A stretch of DNA of 64,000 bases. Origin: Clostridium sp. CAG:417 (GTDB taxonomy: Bacteria > Bacillota_I > Bacilli_A > RF39 > UBA660). The stretch is taken from assembly GCA_000432835.1 (NCBI GenBank), contig FR890371.1:138754-202753 (forward strand). The letters run 5' to 3'. The notes under the pieces were generated by a model, which was not told the origin of the DNA, made no database searches, and saw only the letters and a list, made by a program, of their open reading frames with translations. The translations under genes were made by a program, and so were the position numbers. Shown piece after piece: positions 34,924 to 43,361 of the stretch; the first letter of the stretch is position 1; every line of letters starts with the position of its first letter.

Positions 34924-34929
34924 TATAAT
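34924..34929 (+). promoter_or_regulatory. Probable -10 of the aarF operon
   Basis: TATAAT preceded by TGC (extended -10), with TTTATG 17 bp upstream (34901-34906) as a weak -35. A second TATAAT lies at 34912. The 273-bp gap from spoIVB to aarF holds no ORF with a ribosome-binding site. Confidence 0.5.
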
Positions 34930-34989
34930 GATAAAGAGAGTATATGATAAATAGTCTCGGTTAATAGTAATTATTGAAAGAGGTAACTA

Positions 34990-36549
34990 ATGAGTAATGA
35001 AGCTTTAAGATTAAGAGAAATTATAAATAAAATTAAAGATCATAATCTATTAAAAGATAGATCTTGTAAAAATATAAGAGAAACTATAGAAGATTTGGGA
35101 CCTACATTTATTAAAATGGGACAGATTTTATCAGCAAGAGATGATTTGGTTTCAAAAGAATTATGTGATGAATTAAAAAAGCTACGTTGTAGTGTTAAAC
35201 CTATGGACTATGATGAAGTTTTAGATATATTAAATGCTGAATATAATGGTAATTATCAAGAAATTTTTACAGAAATAGAAGAGGTTCCTTTAGGTTCAGC
35301 ATCTATTGCGCAAACACATAGAGCTAAACTTAAAACTGGTGAAGATGTAGTTTTAAAAATTCAAAGAAAAAATATATATCAAATGATGATGATGGATACA
35401 AGGCTTTTAAAGAAAGCAATTTCTATTTTGCAATTAGATAAAGTTGTTGGAAATATTGTTGATTTGAAGGAAATAGTTGATGAAGTATATAGTTCTGCCA
35501 AAGAAGAGATGAATTTTATGGTAGAAGCAGAACATATAGAAGAATTTGAAAATTATAATAAAAATGTAATGTATATAAGGCCTTTAAAAGTTTATAAAAA
35601 ATACTCAACGCCTTATATTTTAGTGATGGAGTGTGTTGGAGGATGTTTTATAAATGAAAAGGCTAAGTTAGATAGACTTGGTTATAATATGAATGAAATA
35701 GCTTTAAAACTTGCTGACAATTATATAAAACAAGCTATAGATGATGGATTTTTTCATGCTGATCCACATGCTGATAATATAAAAATTATAGATGGGAAAA
35801 TAGCTTATTTAGACTTTGGAATGATGGGTAGACTTTCTAGTAAAAATAAGAATTTACTTAATAAGTGTATAGTAGCTATTATAAAAAATGATATAGTTGA
35901 GGTTGCTCATATCTTATCTTTGCTTAACGTTAATGATTCAAATATTGATTATATGAAATTAAATAGTGATATTAGAATGGTTCTTGATAAGAATAAAACA
36001 CTAGAAATAAATGATATTGATATTAAAGATTTTATGAAAGATATGTTTTCAATGCTTCATAATAATGATATTAAGTTGCCAAAAGATATTTCAATGCTTG
36101 TTAGAGGAATAGTTGTACTAGAAGGTACTCTTGAGGAGATTGATTCAACAATTAGTTTGATGCAGGTTTTGAAAAATAGATTTAATACTAGTAAAATAAT
36201 GTCAAAAGAAAAAATAGAGTCTGGATTAGTAAAGATTTTAGAAAATAGTGATAGTTTAGTATCAATGCCAAAAGAAATGCTTACTACACTTAAAGGAATT
36301 AATAATGGAGAGTTAAGATTTAATATAGAAATTAATGATTCAAAGAATCAAGTCAATAGATTTGAAGAATTATTTCATCAAGGAATAATTGCCGCCCTTG
36401 ATCTTGCTATGATCATTGGATTAAGTGTGATGGTTGTAGTGGCAAAAGATAAGCTACCTTTCTTATTTTATGTTTATGCCTTGTTTGCTTTAGTAGCTAC
36501 TACTTTCTTATTTTATAAGATATTTAAGTCTAATATAAGGAAAAAATAA
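34990..36549 (+). CDS. AarF/UbiB-family ABC1 kinase-like protein
   Basis: Atypical protein-kinase-like ATPase. The family KxGQ motif is in GPTFIKMGQILSARDDLV (about 34-51), followed by the Ala-rich loop PLGSASIAQTHRA, the ATP-binding VVLKIQR, the catalytic GFFHADPHADN and the metal-binding YLDFGMMG. Two C-terminal transmembrane helices (about 455-510). UbiB relatives act in isoprenoid lipid or quinone handling; the role in a fermentative Firmicute is unknown. It opens a tight operon with a radical SAM protein and two glycosyltransferases. Confidence 0.9.
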   Translation: MSNEALRLREIINKIKDHNLLKDRSCKNIRETIEDLGPTFIKMGQILSARDDLVSKELCDELKKLRCSVKPMDYDEVLDILNAEYNGNYQEIFTEIEEVPLGSASIAQTHRAKLKTGEDVVLKIQRKNIYQMMMMDTRLLKKAISILQLDKVVGNIVDLKEIVDEVYSSAKEEMNFMVEAEHIEEFENYNKNVMYIRPLKVYKKYSTPYILVMECVGGCFINEKAKLDRLGYNMNEIALKLADNYIKQAIDDGFFHADPHADNIKIIDGKIAYLDFGMMGRLSSKNKNLLNKCIVAIIKNDIVEVAHILSLLNVNDSNIDYMKLNSDIRMVLDKNKTLEINDIDIKDFMKDMFSMLHNNDIKLPKDISMLVRGIVVLEGTLEEIDSTISLMQVLKNRFNTSKIMSKEKIESGLVKILENSDSLVSMPKEMLTTLKGINNGELRFNIEINDSKNQVNRFEELFHQGIIAALDLAMIIGLSVMVVVAKDKLPFLFYVYALFALVATTFLFYKIFKSNIRKK

Positions 36550-36552
36550 TTG

Positions 36553-37359
36553 ATGAAAAAAGTTTATGTAGAAATAACTAATGCTTGTAATCTTAACTGC
36601 AACTTTTGTATTCATAATAGCCGAAAACAAGAATTTATGACTCTGGATAATTTTAAAATTATTCTTAAAAAGTTAGATGGTTACACTAAGTATCTTTATT
36701 TGCATGTTTTAGGTGAGCCTCTTCTTCATCCATTAATTAATGAATTTATTGATGAGGCATATAATAATTCTTTTAATGTAAATATTACAAGTAATGGGTA
36801 TTTAATAGATAGAATTAAAACTAAAAATATTAGACAATTAAATGTATCTTTACATAGTTTTTTAGGAGATGAAAGTGCATTTGTTAAGTATTTGGATAAG
36901 ATTTTAAATAAAGCCGATCTTTTAGATAAAACATATATTTCGCTAAGGTTTTGGGTTAAAAGCGATTTTTTAGCTCTCACTCTTTATATTATTAATAATA
37001 GATATCATACTAATATTACTTTAAAGAAATTAGAAAAACAACATTCTATTAGGGTAAATAATCATATCTTTATAAATTTATTTCATGAGTTTATTTGGCC
37101 AGATTTAAATAACACTAAATCATCATCTAAAGGAACTTGTTATGCCTTAAGAGATCATTTTGGTATTTTAGTTGATGGGACTGTTGTACCGTGTTGTTTA
37201 GACTCTAGAGGTATTATTAATTTGGGCAATATTTATAAAGATGAAGTTTGCGATATACTTAATAGTAAGAGAGTATGTAAAATGAAAGATGGTTTTCTAC
37301 AAAATAGGAAAGAAGAGGAGCTTTGTCAGAAGTGTTTCTTTTTGAATAATGAGGAGTAA
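36553..37359 (+). CDS. Radical SAM/SPASM-type protein
   Basis: 268 residues from ATG 36553 (an in-frame TTG at 36550 is less likely). The radical SAM cluster motif CNLNCNFC is at residues about 12-19, with LHVLGEPLLHPLI and ITSNGYL for SAM binding. A C-terminal SPASM-like set of Cys (GTCYALRD, VVPCCLDSRG, LCQKCFF) would bind an auxiliary 4Fe-4S cluster. SPASM enzymes modify peptides or sugars; the following glycosyltransferases suggest a glycan or glycoconjugate pathway, which is inference. Confidence 0.85.
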   Translation: MKKVYVEITNACNLNCNFCIHNSRKQEFMTLDNFKIILKKLDGYTKYLYLHVLGEPLLHPLINEFIDEAYNNSFNVNITSNGYLIDRIKTKNIRQLNVSLHSFLGDESAFVKYLDKILNKADLLDKTYISLRFWVKSDFLALTLYIINNRYHTNITLKKLEKQHSIRVNNHIFINLFHEFIWPDLNNTKSSSKGTCYALRDHFGILVDGTVVPCCLDSRGIINLGNIYKDEVCDILNSKRVCKMKDGFLQNRKEEELCQKCFFLNNEE

Positions 37360-37361
37360 GT

Positions 37362-38315
37362 ATGATAGATATAATTATACCAGCATATAATGCTCATAAA
37401 ACAATAGGTAAAACTTTATGTAGTATTATGTTACAAAGTAGAAGAGATTTAGTAAATGTGTATATAGTAAATGATTGTTCTTCTACGGATTATCAGGAAT
37501 TTGTTAAAAAATATCAAAAATATTTTAATATTGAGGAGTTAGATATTCCACAAAATATAGGTCCTGGTGGTGCTAGAAATTATGGAATGAAGCATTCTAA
37601 AGGTGAATATATTATCTTTATTGATAGTGATGATATTTTCTATAATCATTATTCTATAGAAAGATTATATTCTGGTATTCAAATTCATAATTATGATGTT
37701 TGTACAAGTAATTTTTACGAAGTTAGTAAAAATAAATGTAACTATGTTCATCTTAATAAAAAGATATGGACTCATGGAAAGATATATAGGAGAAAATTTA
37801 TTGAAGATAATAAATTAGAATTTAGTAATACAAGAGCTAATGAAGATTTATATTTTAATTTTTTAGTCTTCCTATTAAAACCTAAAGAAAGATATTTGGA
37901 TACTATTACTTATGTTTGGCAATATAATAATGAGTCTATTACCAGAAAAAATAATCATGCTTATAATTATTTAGCTTTGGATGAATATAATAAAAATATT
38001 TCTTTAGTAGTTTCTAAAGCTTTAGAGCTTAATATTTCTGAGGATAAAATAGCAGCTGTATTATTTTTCGGTATGTTAGAAATGTATTATATGTACTTAA
38101 ATGCATCTGCTAAAACTGTGAAAAAGATTATTGAGTCAAGTAGAGAAAACGCTATTAATTTTAAAAAGTATCAAAAAGTGTTGGATGAAAAAGTAAAAAA
38201 TGAGGTAACACAACAAATTGTAGCTAAGTTTGTTGATGACAATAATATGGCTAAGCTTTTAATTCCAGATATTTCTTTTAAACAATTTATTAATGAGGTG
38301 ATATCTAATGCGTAA
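37362..38315 (+). CDS. Family 2 glycosyltransferase (first of tandem pair)
   Basis: GT-A fold transferase. The N-terminus MIDIIIPAYNAHKTIGKTLC and VYIVNDCSSTD, IPQNIGPGGARNYGMKHSKG and FIDSDDIF (DxD motif) are typical of GT2. Further on, HGKIYRRKFIEDNKLEF and NEDLYFN are shared with the next gene. 317 residues. Starts 2 nt after the radical SAM gene (GGAGTAAGT upstream). Sugar and acceptor unknown. Confidence 0.9.
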   Translation: MIDIIIPAYNAHKTIGKTLCSIMLQSRRDLVNVYIVNDCSSTDYQEFVKKYQKYFNIEELDIPQNIGPGGARNYGMKHSKGEYIIFIDSDDIFYNHYSIERLYSGIQIHNYDVCTSNFYEVSKNKCNYVHLNKKIWTHGKIYRRKFIEDNKLEFSNTRANEDLYFNFLVFLLKPKERYLDTITYVWQYNNESITRKNNHAYNYLALDEYNKNISLVVSKALELNISEDKIAAVLFFGMLEMYYMYLNASAKTVKKIIESSRENAINFKKYQKVLDEKVKNEVTQQIVAKFVDDNNMAKLLIPDISFKQFINEVISNA

Positions 38316-39189
38316 AAGTCTTGATTTAATTATTCCGGTATATAATTCTCATGATGCTTTAGTTAAAGCTTTAGCTAGTGTTGCGGTTAACGATATAGAT
38401 TTTAAATTAAAAGTTTATATAGTAAATGATGGATCTAGTAAAGGATATTCGGAAGAGGCTGAAATATTTAAAGATTTACTTGATATTACTATATTTGATT
38501 TAGATGTTAATAGAGGTGTTGGATATGCTAGAAAGTATGGACTTGAACACTCTGATGGAGATTATGTTGCATTTTTAGATGCTGATGACCTTATATATGA
38601 TTTTAAATCCTTACAAACACTCTATGATTTAATAGATTCTAAAAACTATGATTATGCATATGGCGCAATTATTCAAGAAGCTTATGGAATAGGGGAAGTA
38701 GTAGAAGAACATAATGGATGTCTACATGGAAAAATATATAGACGAGAATATTTAAATAAAAAGAATATTACTTTTAATCCGACAAGAACTAGTGAAGATT
38801 ATAGCTTTAATCATTTATGTGTTTTTGGTACTTATAATTTTGCTGCAATTGATGAAGTAGTATATATTTATAAAGATAATAAGAAATCACTTACTAAGGG
38901 AATTGATTTAACCAAGACAATAGATAATTTAGTTGATTTTGTAGACAATATAATTTATGTTATGGATCATGTAGACAATAGATTTTCACAAAAAGTTGTG
39001 GCGTTTTTCTTAGATTCTTATTTTTATGTATTTAAAAACTATGAATATTATAAAAGTCAGGGAGAAGAGGAAAGAATGATAACTTTGCTTCAAAAACTTG
39101 AAGATAAAGGAAAAATATATGATGAGGAAACTATATCTAAAGTAGCTCCGGCATTTAGCTTTATTAATTTTAAAAATACATTAAATTAA
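38308..39189 (+). CDS. Family 2 glycosyltransferase (second of tandem pair)
   Basis: 293-residue GT2 protein with LIIPVYNSHDALVKAL, VYIVNDGSSKGY, DVNRGVGYARKYGLEHSDG and FLDADDL (DxD). It overlaps the first by 8 nt, with GAGGTGATATCT before ATG 38308. HGKIYRREYLNKKNITF and TSEDYSFN align with the neighbour, so the two probably arose by tandem duplication. It closes the operon with a terminator at 39188. Confidence 0.9.
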   Translation: MRKSLDLIIPVYNSHDALVKALASVAVNDIDFKLKVYIVNDGSSKGYSEEAEIFKDLLDITIFDLDVNRGVGYARKYGLEHSDGDYVAFLDADDLIYDFKSLQTLYDLIDSKNYDYAYGAIIQEAYGIGEVVEEHNGCLHGKIYRREYLNKKNITFNPTRTSEDYSFNHLCVFGTYNFAAIDEVVYIYKDNKKSLTKGIDLTKTIDNLVDFVDNIIYVMDHVDNRFSQKVVAFFLDSYFYVFKNYEYYKSQGEEERMITLLQKLEDKGKIYDEETISKVAPAFSFINFKNTLN

Positions 39190-39209
39190 GGAATAATATT
39201 CCTTTTTTT
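39188..39209 (+). terminator. Intrinsic terminator of the aarF-glycosyltransferase operon
   Basis: AAGGAAT (39188-39194) pairs with ATTCCTT (39198-39204), followed by seven T in all. Confidence 0.85.
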
Positions 39210-39236
39210 GTTCATAATACTTTTAGGTGATTGAAT

Positions 39237-39956
39237 ATGAAAATTGATGTAATAGAAGGACTTAATGTTATTCCAAGATGCTTAGGTTCTGTTGTTTTCT
39301 TGTTTTTAATAACTAGAATAATGGGAAAAAAACAGGTTTCGCAGTTTTCTTTGTTTGATTATGTTATAGGTATTTCTATTGGTAATTTTACAGCTGAAAT
39401 GACTTTAAATACCGATGTTCAATATATTAACGGAATGATGGCGATTACTACTTTTGGAATTTTATCTTATATTGTTAGTAAAGCAGTGAACAAGAGTATT
39501 AGAATTAGAAGATTTATAATAGGAACTCCTACTGTTTTACTTGATGATGGAAAAGTAATTGAAAAAGGGTTACAGAGGGTTAATATTGATATAAATGATT
39601 TACTTGAACAAGCACGAATTAATGGCTACTTTGATATAAGTGAAGTTGCATACGCTATAATGGAAGCTAATGGTAATATTAGTTTCTTACCAAAAGGAGA
39701 GTTTAAGAATCCAACTAAGCATGATTTAAAATTAGACTCCCAAAAATCTTATTTATCGGCTAATATAATTGTTAATGGTGAATATATGGAAGAAGCTATT
39801 AAAAAAAGTAAGATTACTAAGAAAGAATTAATTAAACAATTAAAAAAAATGCATCTAGATAGTCCAGATAGCATTTTATTAGCGACGGTTACAGATAAAG
39901 ATTTACAATTCTATTTCAAAGATGTAGAACCAAAAAACTATTCCTTGTTAGAATAG
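39237..39956 (+). CDS. YetF-like (DUF421) membrane protein
   Basis: 239 residues from ATG 39237 (AGGTGA upstream). Three N-terminal membrane segments with LITRIMGKKQVSQFSLFDYV and GISIGNFTAEMTL, then the cytoplasmic DUF421 domain (VLLDDGKVIEKGLQRVNIDI, LLEQARINGYFDISEVAYAI, ANGNISFLPK). In Bacillus YetF and relatives are spore membrane or germination-associated proteins. Function here is inferred from family only. Confidence 0.88.
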   Translation: MKIDVIEGLNVIPRCLGSVVFLFLITRIMGKKQVSQFSLFDYVIGISIGNFTAEMTLNTDVQYINGMMAITTFGILSYIVSKAVNKSIRIRRFIIGTPTVLLDDGKVIEKGLQRVNIDINDLLEQARINGYFDISEVAYAIMEANGNISFLPKGEFKNPTKHDLKLDSQKSYLSANIIVNGEYMEEAIKKSKITKKELIKQLKKMHLDSPDSILLATVTDKDLQFYFKDVEPKNYSLLE

Positions 39957-39961
39957 TTTTT

Positions 39962-40054
39962 TTAAATAAAATAAAAGATTAAAAAACCAAAGAAACCAAA
40001 TACCATAACTAATACTGATATAATAGAGACAGCTTTTACAACTTTTTTATTCAT
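39962..40054 (-). CDS. 30-aa single-helix membrane miniprotein
   Basis: ATG at 40054 preceded by AGAGGTGAATACATA, stop TAA at 39962. The protein starts MNKKVVKAVSIISVL and continues VMVFGFFGFLIFYFI: a basic head then one membrane helix. No family recognised. The good ribosome-binding site supports translation. It lies in the convergent gap between yetF and spoIIM. Confidence 0.55.
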   Translation of the reverse strand: MNKKVVKAVSIISVLVMVFGFFGFLIFYFI

Positions 40055-40155
40055 TATGTATTCACCTCTTTATAATTATAAAATATTTGTATAAAAAAGT
40101 AAAATAAAAACTTAAATATAGAGAAATCTTATTCATATAATTTAGTGGTGATAGT

Positions 40156-40788
40156 ATGGATAAAATAAAATTTAAAAGTTATTCTGAAAAATATAATGGA
40201 ATTAAGAAAAGAAAGATATTTTTAATTATTTGTATCATTATTTTACTTAGTATTATTATAGGTATATTATACTTAGCAATGTTAAATAAAGAGGGAAAAG
40301 AAATAGTTTTTAATACTATTAATACCTATTTTAAGGATTTAAATAGTTCTAAGGCTATTAACAATAATTTAGTCAATGTTCTTAAAAATAATATCATATT
40401 AACTGGTATTATGTGGTTTTTAGGTGTGTCTTTAGTGGGAGTTATATTTGAAGTATTATTCTTAATTTTAAAAGGTTTTTCTTTAGGATTTTCGATATCT
40501 TCTTTTATATATGTTTTTAAGTTTAAAGGAATATATATTGGTCTTGTTTATTTGTTACCGAGTATATTTAATCTTTTGATATATTTAATTTTAGGCTTTT
40601 TTGCGATTAATTATTCTATATATTTATATAAGTATTTGTTTAAAAATGCATCGATTAATTTGAGTCTACTTATGAAAAAGTATTTAAAAGTTTTAGTATT
40701 ATCTTTAATTCTACTTATTATTAGTTCTGTAATAGAGGTATTTTTAATACCAAATGTCTTAAAACTTTTTACAAAAACACTTTTCTAG
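40156..40788 (+). CDS. spoIIM: SpoIIM-family membrane protein
   Basis: Polytopic protein of the SpoIIM family, the membrane scaffold that with SpoIIP and SpoIID forms the engulfment machine. Basic N-terminus, transmembrane helix about 22-45, then the conserved NNIILTGIMWFLGVSLVG and LILKGFSLGFSISSFIYVFK, with KGIYIGLVYLLPS corresponding to the PHGI/LPHN region. 210 residues. GTGGTGATAGT precedes ATG 40156. SpoIIP is encoded at 7091 in the same window. Confidence 0.82.
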   Translation: MDKIKFKSYSEKYNGIKKRKIFLIICIIILLSIIIGILYLAMLNKEGKEIVFNTINTYFKDLNSSKAINNNLVNVLKNNIILTGIMWFLGVSLVGVIFEVLFLILKGFSLGFSISSFIYVFKFKGIYIGLVYLLPSIFNLLIYLILGFFAINYSIYLYKYLFKNASINLSLLMKKYLKVLVLSLILLIISSVIEVFLIPNVLKLFTKTLF

Positions 40789-40796
40789 TTTATAAT
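40768..40796 (+). promoter_or_regulatory. Promoter of mnmA
   Basis: TTTACA (40768-40773), 17-bp spacer, TATAAT (40791-40796); overlaps the last codons of spoIIM, ATG of mnmA at 40814. Confidence 0.78.
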
Positions 40797-40813
40797 ATAG
40801 TTGGTGATTTTGT

Positions 40814-41926
40814 ATGGAAAAAAAGAAAGTTGTTATAGGAATGAGTGGTGGAGTTGACTCAAGTGTTAGCGCTATCCTTTTAAAAGAACAAGGCTATGAT
40901 GTTATTGGCTTATTTATGCGTAATTGGGATAGTTCTATTAATAATGATTTTTTAGGTAATCCTAATTTAGATAATAATATTTGCCCTCAAGAACAAGATT
41001 ATAATGATGCGTTGGATGTGTGCAATCAAATTGGTATTCCACTTCATAGAATAGATTTTGTGAAAGAATATTGGGATAATGTTTTTAAATATTTTTTAGA
41101 TGAACTAAAAAAAGGTCGTACTCCAAATCCTGATGTAATGTGTAATAAATATATAAAATTTGATTACTTTGTACGAGAGGCAAAACGCTTAGGGGCTGAC
41201 TATATTGCAACGGGACATTATGCAAAAATGGAAGATGGGTATTTGAAGAGAAGTCATGATACTAATAAAGATCAAACATATTTTTTATCACAACTTTCTC
41301 ATGAACAGTTAAAGAATGTTATTTTTCCTTTGGGTGATATAGATAAACCGGAGGTTAGAAAAATAGCTTTAAAGTATGGTTTGAAAACGGCTAAAAAGAA
41401 GGATTCAACGGGTATTTGTTTTATAGGAGAACGTAATTTTAAGAATTTCTTAAAGAATTATCTACCAAATCAAGAGGGAGATATTGTTGATATAGAAAAA
41501 AATAAAGTATTAGGAAAACATATTGGTTTAATGTATTATACTATTGGTCAGCGAAAAGGACTTGAAGTCGGTGGAACAAAAGATAAGCTTTTTGTTGTAG
41601 GAAAGAATTTAGATAAAAATATTTTGTATGTTTGTGAAGGGGAGGATAATGATTATTTATTCTCAGATAGTTGTATAGTTGAAAATGTTAATTTTAATTG
41701 TGATGAAAGACCTACAAATATGACAGCAAAATTTAGATATAGACAAGAAGATCATGCTATTAATGTTCAATATTTAGATGATGGAAATCTATTAGTTAAG
41801 TATGATTCTATTAAGAGTGTTACCCCTGGACAAGCATGTGTTTTCTATGATGGTGATATTTGCTTAGGTGGTGGAATAATTAAGGAAGTTCGCAAAAATG
41901 GTAAAAAATTATGGTACTTGTTATAA
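40814..41926 (+). CDS. mnmA: tRNA-specific 2-thiouridylase MnmA
   Basis: Adenylates and thiolates U34 of Lys, Glu and Gln tRNAs. The PP-loop is GMSGGVDSSVSA (about 9-20). The catalytic Cys pair lies in PDVMCNKYIKFD (near 109) and DSTGICFIGERNF (near 201). IGLMYYTIGQRKGLEVGG and the C-terminal GGGII are also characteristic. 370 residues, GGTGATTTTGT upstream. No adjacent cysteine desulfurase gene. Confidence 0.97.
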   Translation: MEKKKVVIGMSGGVDSSVSAILLKEQGYDVIGLFMRNWDSSINNDFLGNPNLDNNICPQEQDYNDALDVCNQIGIPLHRIDFVKEYWDNVFKYFLDELKKGRTPNPDVMCNKYIKFDYFVREAKRLGADYIATGHYAKMEDGYLKRSHDTNKDQTYFLSQLSHEQLKNVIFPLGDIDKPEVRKIALKYGLKTAKKKDSTGICFIGERNFKNFLKNYLPNQEGDIVDIEKNKVLGKHIGLMYYTIGQRKGLEVGGTKDKLFVVGKNLDKNILYVCEGEDNDYLFSDSCIVENVNFNCDERPTNMTAKFRYRQEDHAINVQYLDDGNLLVKYDSIKSVTPGQACVFYDGDICLGGGIIKEVRKNGKKLWYLL

Positions 41927-41973
41927 AATGTTTTTTTAGAATTTTTTACATTCTAAAATATGTCAATTTACAC

Positions 41974-42001
41974 TTGACTATTTACGTAAAACTGATAAAA
42001 T
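41974..42001 (+). promoter_or_regulatory. Promoter of the HTH regulator
   Basis: TTGACT (41974-41979), 16-bp spacer, TAAAAT (41996-42001), just upstream of AGGAGGG. Confidence 0.75.
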
Positions 42002-42022
42002 TATTTTAGGAGGGTAATGACA

Positions 42023-42790
42023 ATGCATGAGTTGAATAGATTAATTAATGAAATTGGTATATCAAAGGTTCGCTTAGCTAAATATTTAGGTGTTTCACGT
42101 CAAATGTTATATAACTATTTAGCGCTTGAAAATTTAGAATCTTGGCCAAAAGAAAAAGCAGTTAAATTACTTAGTTTATTAGACATAAAAAATGAAGATG
42201 AATTAAAGGATATAAAGGTAAATGGAGATTATATAATCTCTGTAGAAAATAGATTAAATGAAAGTGTTAAAGACACTGCTAGTCACGAGGTTCTAACAGA
42301 TTTAAAAGGTTTTAATAAGAAAGAACAAGAGGTTTTATCAGATATAATTAATTTACTTAAAGAAAGACTAGCTGATGATAAAACAAAAGATACTTATTAT
42401 AGTTATGTGTATTTATATCATTATTTGCAATCAATGGAAACGACAGGAGAGTTAAAGTATATTTTAGCTTATATGTCTAAAGCATTAGGCTTTATTGATC
42501 CTAACGAATATGCATTTAATGAAGATAAACAATTTTTATTTGAAAGTATTATGTTCTCAGCAATGACACTTTATAATAATGGTGGCGCTTCTAAAACTAG
42601 AATCAGTGAAACTCATAAGAAGTTTGTTGAAGATATTGAACATAAAAAGGAAGAAAAACTTAGTCGTACTCAAGAATTAAATACAGCTCGTATTCAAGCA
42701 CTTAAAGAACTTGGATATACGGAAATAACATCTAATAATGCTAAAGAAGTATTAGAAAAAATTGTAGAAATTCAATCTAGAAAAGTTTAA
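42023..42790 (+). CDS. HTH (XRE-like) DNA-binding protein
   Basis: 255 residues from ATG 42023, chosen because AGGAGGG (42008-42014) is 8 nt upstream; ATG 42017 would be too close. The N-terminal helix-turn-helix is LINEIGISKVRLAKYLGVSR followed by QMLYNYLALE (about 5-36). The remaining helical region is unassigned and ends in a charged helix. It is the last plus-strand gene before the dif site and has its own promoter and terminator. Targets unknown. Confidence 0.75.
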   Translation: MHELNRLINEIGISKVRLAKYLGVSRQMLYNYLALENLESWPKEKAVKLLSLLDIKNEDELKDIKVNGDYIISVENRLNESVKDTASHEVLTDLKGFNKKEQEVLSDIINLLKERLADDKTKDTYYSYVYLYHYLQSMETTGELKYILAYMSKALGFIDPNEYAFNEDKQFLFESIMFSAMTLYNNGGASKTRISETHKKFVEDIEHKKEEKLSRTQELNTARIQALKELGYTEITSNNAKEVLEKIVEIQSRKV

Positions 42791-42798
42791 GGTTATAT

Positions 42799-42840
42799 TA
42801 AGAGATCTATAATTTAATTAGGCCTCTTATTTCTTTTTTT
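42799..42840 (+). terminator. Terminator of the HTH regulator gene
   Basis: TAAGAG (42799-42804) pairs with CTCTTA (42824-42829), with an inner CTA/TAG helix after mismatches, followed by TTTCTTTTTTT-like sequence up to the dif site. Confidence 0.6.
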
Positions 42841-42845
42841 ATAGA

Positions 42846-42873
42846 AGTTAACATAATATCAATTATAGGAAGT
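42846..42873 (-). other. dif: Chromosome-dimer resolution site dif
   Basis: Read on the minus strand, the 28 bases are ACTTCCTATAA (XerC/CodV arm), TTGATA (centre) and TTATGTTAACT (XerD arm). By recall the Bacillus dif is ACTTCCTAGAA, TATATA, TTATGTAAACT: 24 of 28 positions agree and each arm differs at one base. The 11-6-11 architecture is correct. A XerD-type gene is 1.7 kb away and gene orientation switches here, which independently supports a terminus location. Confidence 0.87.
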
Positions 42874-43323
42874 TGTATTTTGCGTGATTTTTCTTTTATT
42901 ATTATTAATTATGAGCATTAAATCTTGCTTATCTGTTATCTATATTTTTAATCTAATTAATTTAATATATAATTATCCCCTTATTTAATTCTAGACTTAA
43001 TTCCTAATATTATTAATTATAACTATATGTTAACTAATTGTTAATATAATATTATAAATCTTATTCATATATAACATTTGTTCTATTACTTTTATTATTA
43101 TCTATTATCTGATTATATATTATTCTAGAATGAATTCTCGTCAATCGAATATTATTTTTATGGATAATTATTCATCTAAATTTAATGTAGACTAATTTCT
43201 TTTAAATCGAGAATTAGTTTGATGGATAATTATTAAGTTCAATTTATTATAATTATATTTGATTGATATTATCTTTTATTTTTTTCCCTTATTTTAGAGT
43301 TATGTAGCAGTAGGGGTGTAATA
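42874..43323. other. AT-rich intergenic region beside dif with short repeats
   Basis: No ORF with a ribosome-binding site is visible in about 450 bp. It contains a direct repeat ATGGATAATTATT (43160-43172 and 43222-43234), an inverted pair AATTCTCG (43133-43140) and CGAGAATT (43208-43215), a hairpin ACTAATT/AATTAGT (43191-43218), and the palindrome TTCTAGAA. These could fold as an RNA or be protein-binding sites near the terminus. No exact DnaA box (TTATCCACA) is seen. Confidence 0.5.
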
Positions 43324-43357
43324 GTAAAATAAAAGTAGGGGAAGTACTCCTCTACTC
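43324..43357 (-). terminator. Terminator of deoB
   Basis: On the minus strand AGTAG(A)GGA pairs with TCC(C)CTACT (plus 43334-43356), followed by TTTTATTTTAC. Confidence 0.7.
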
Positions 43358-43361
43358 TTTT

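Noticed and set aside
42790..43361. AT-rich gap as a replication origin
   Set aside because: No dnaA/dnaN genes, no exact DnaA boxes, and the strand bias converges here, which fits a terminus rather than an origin.
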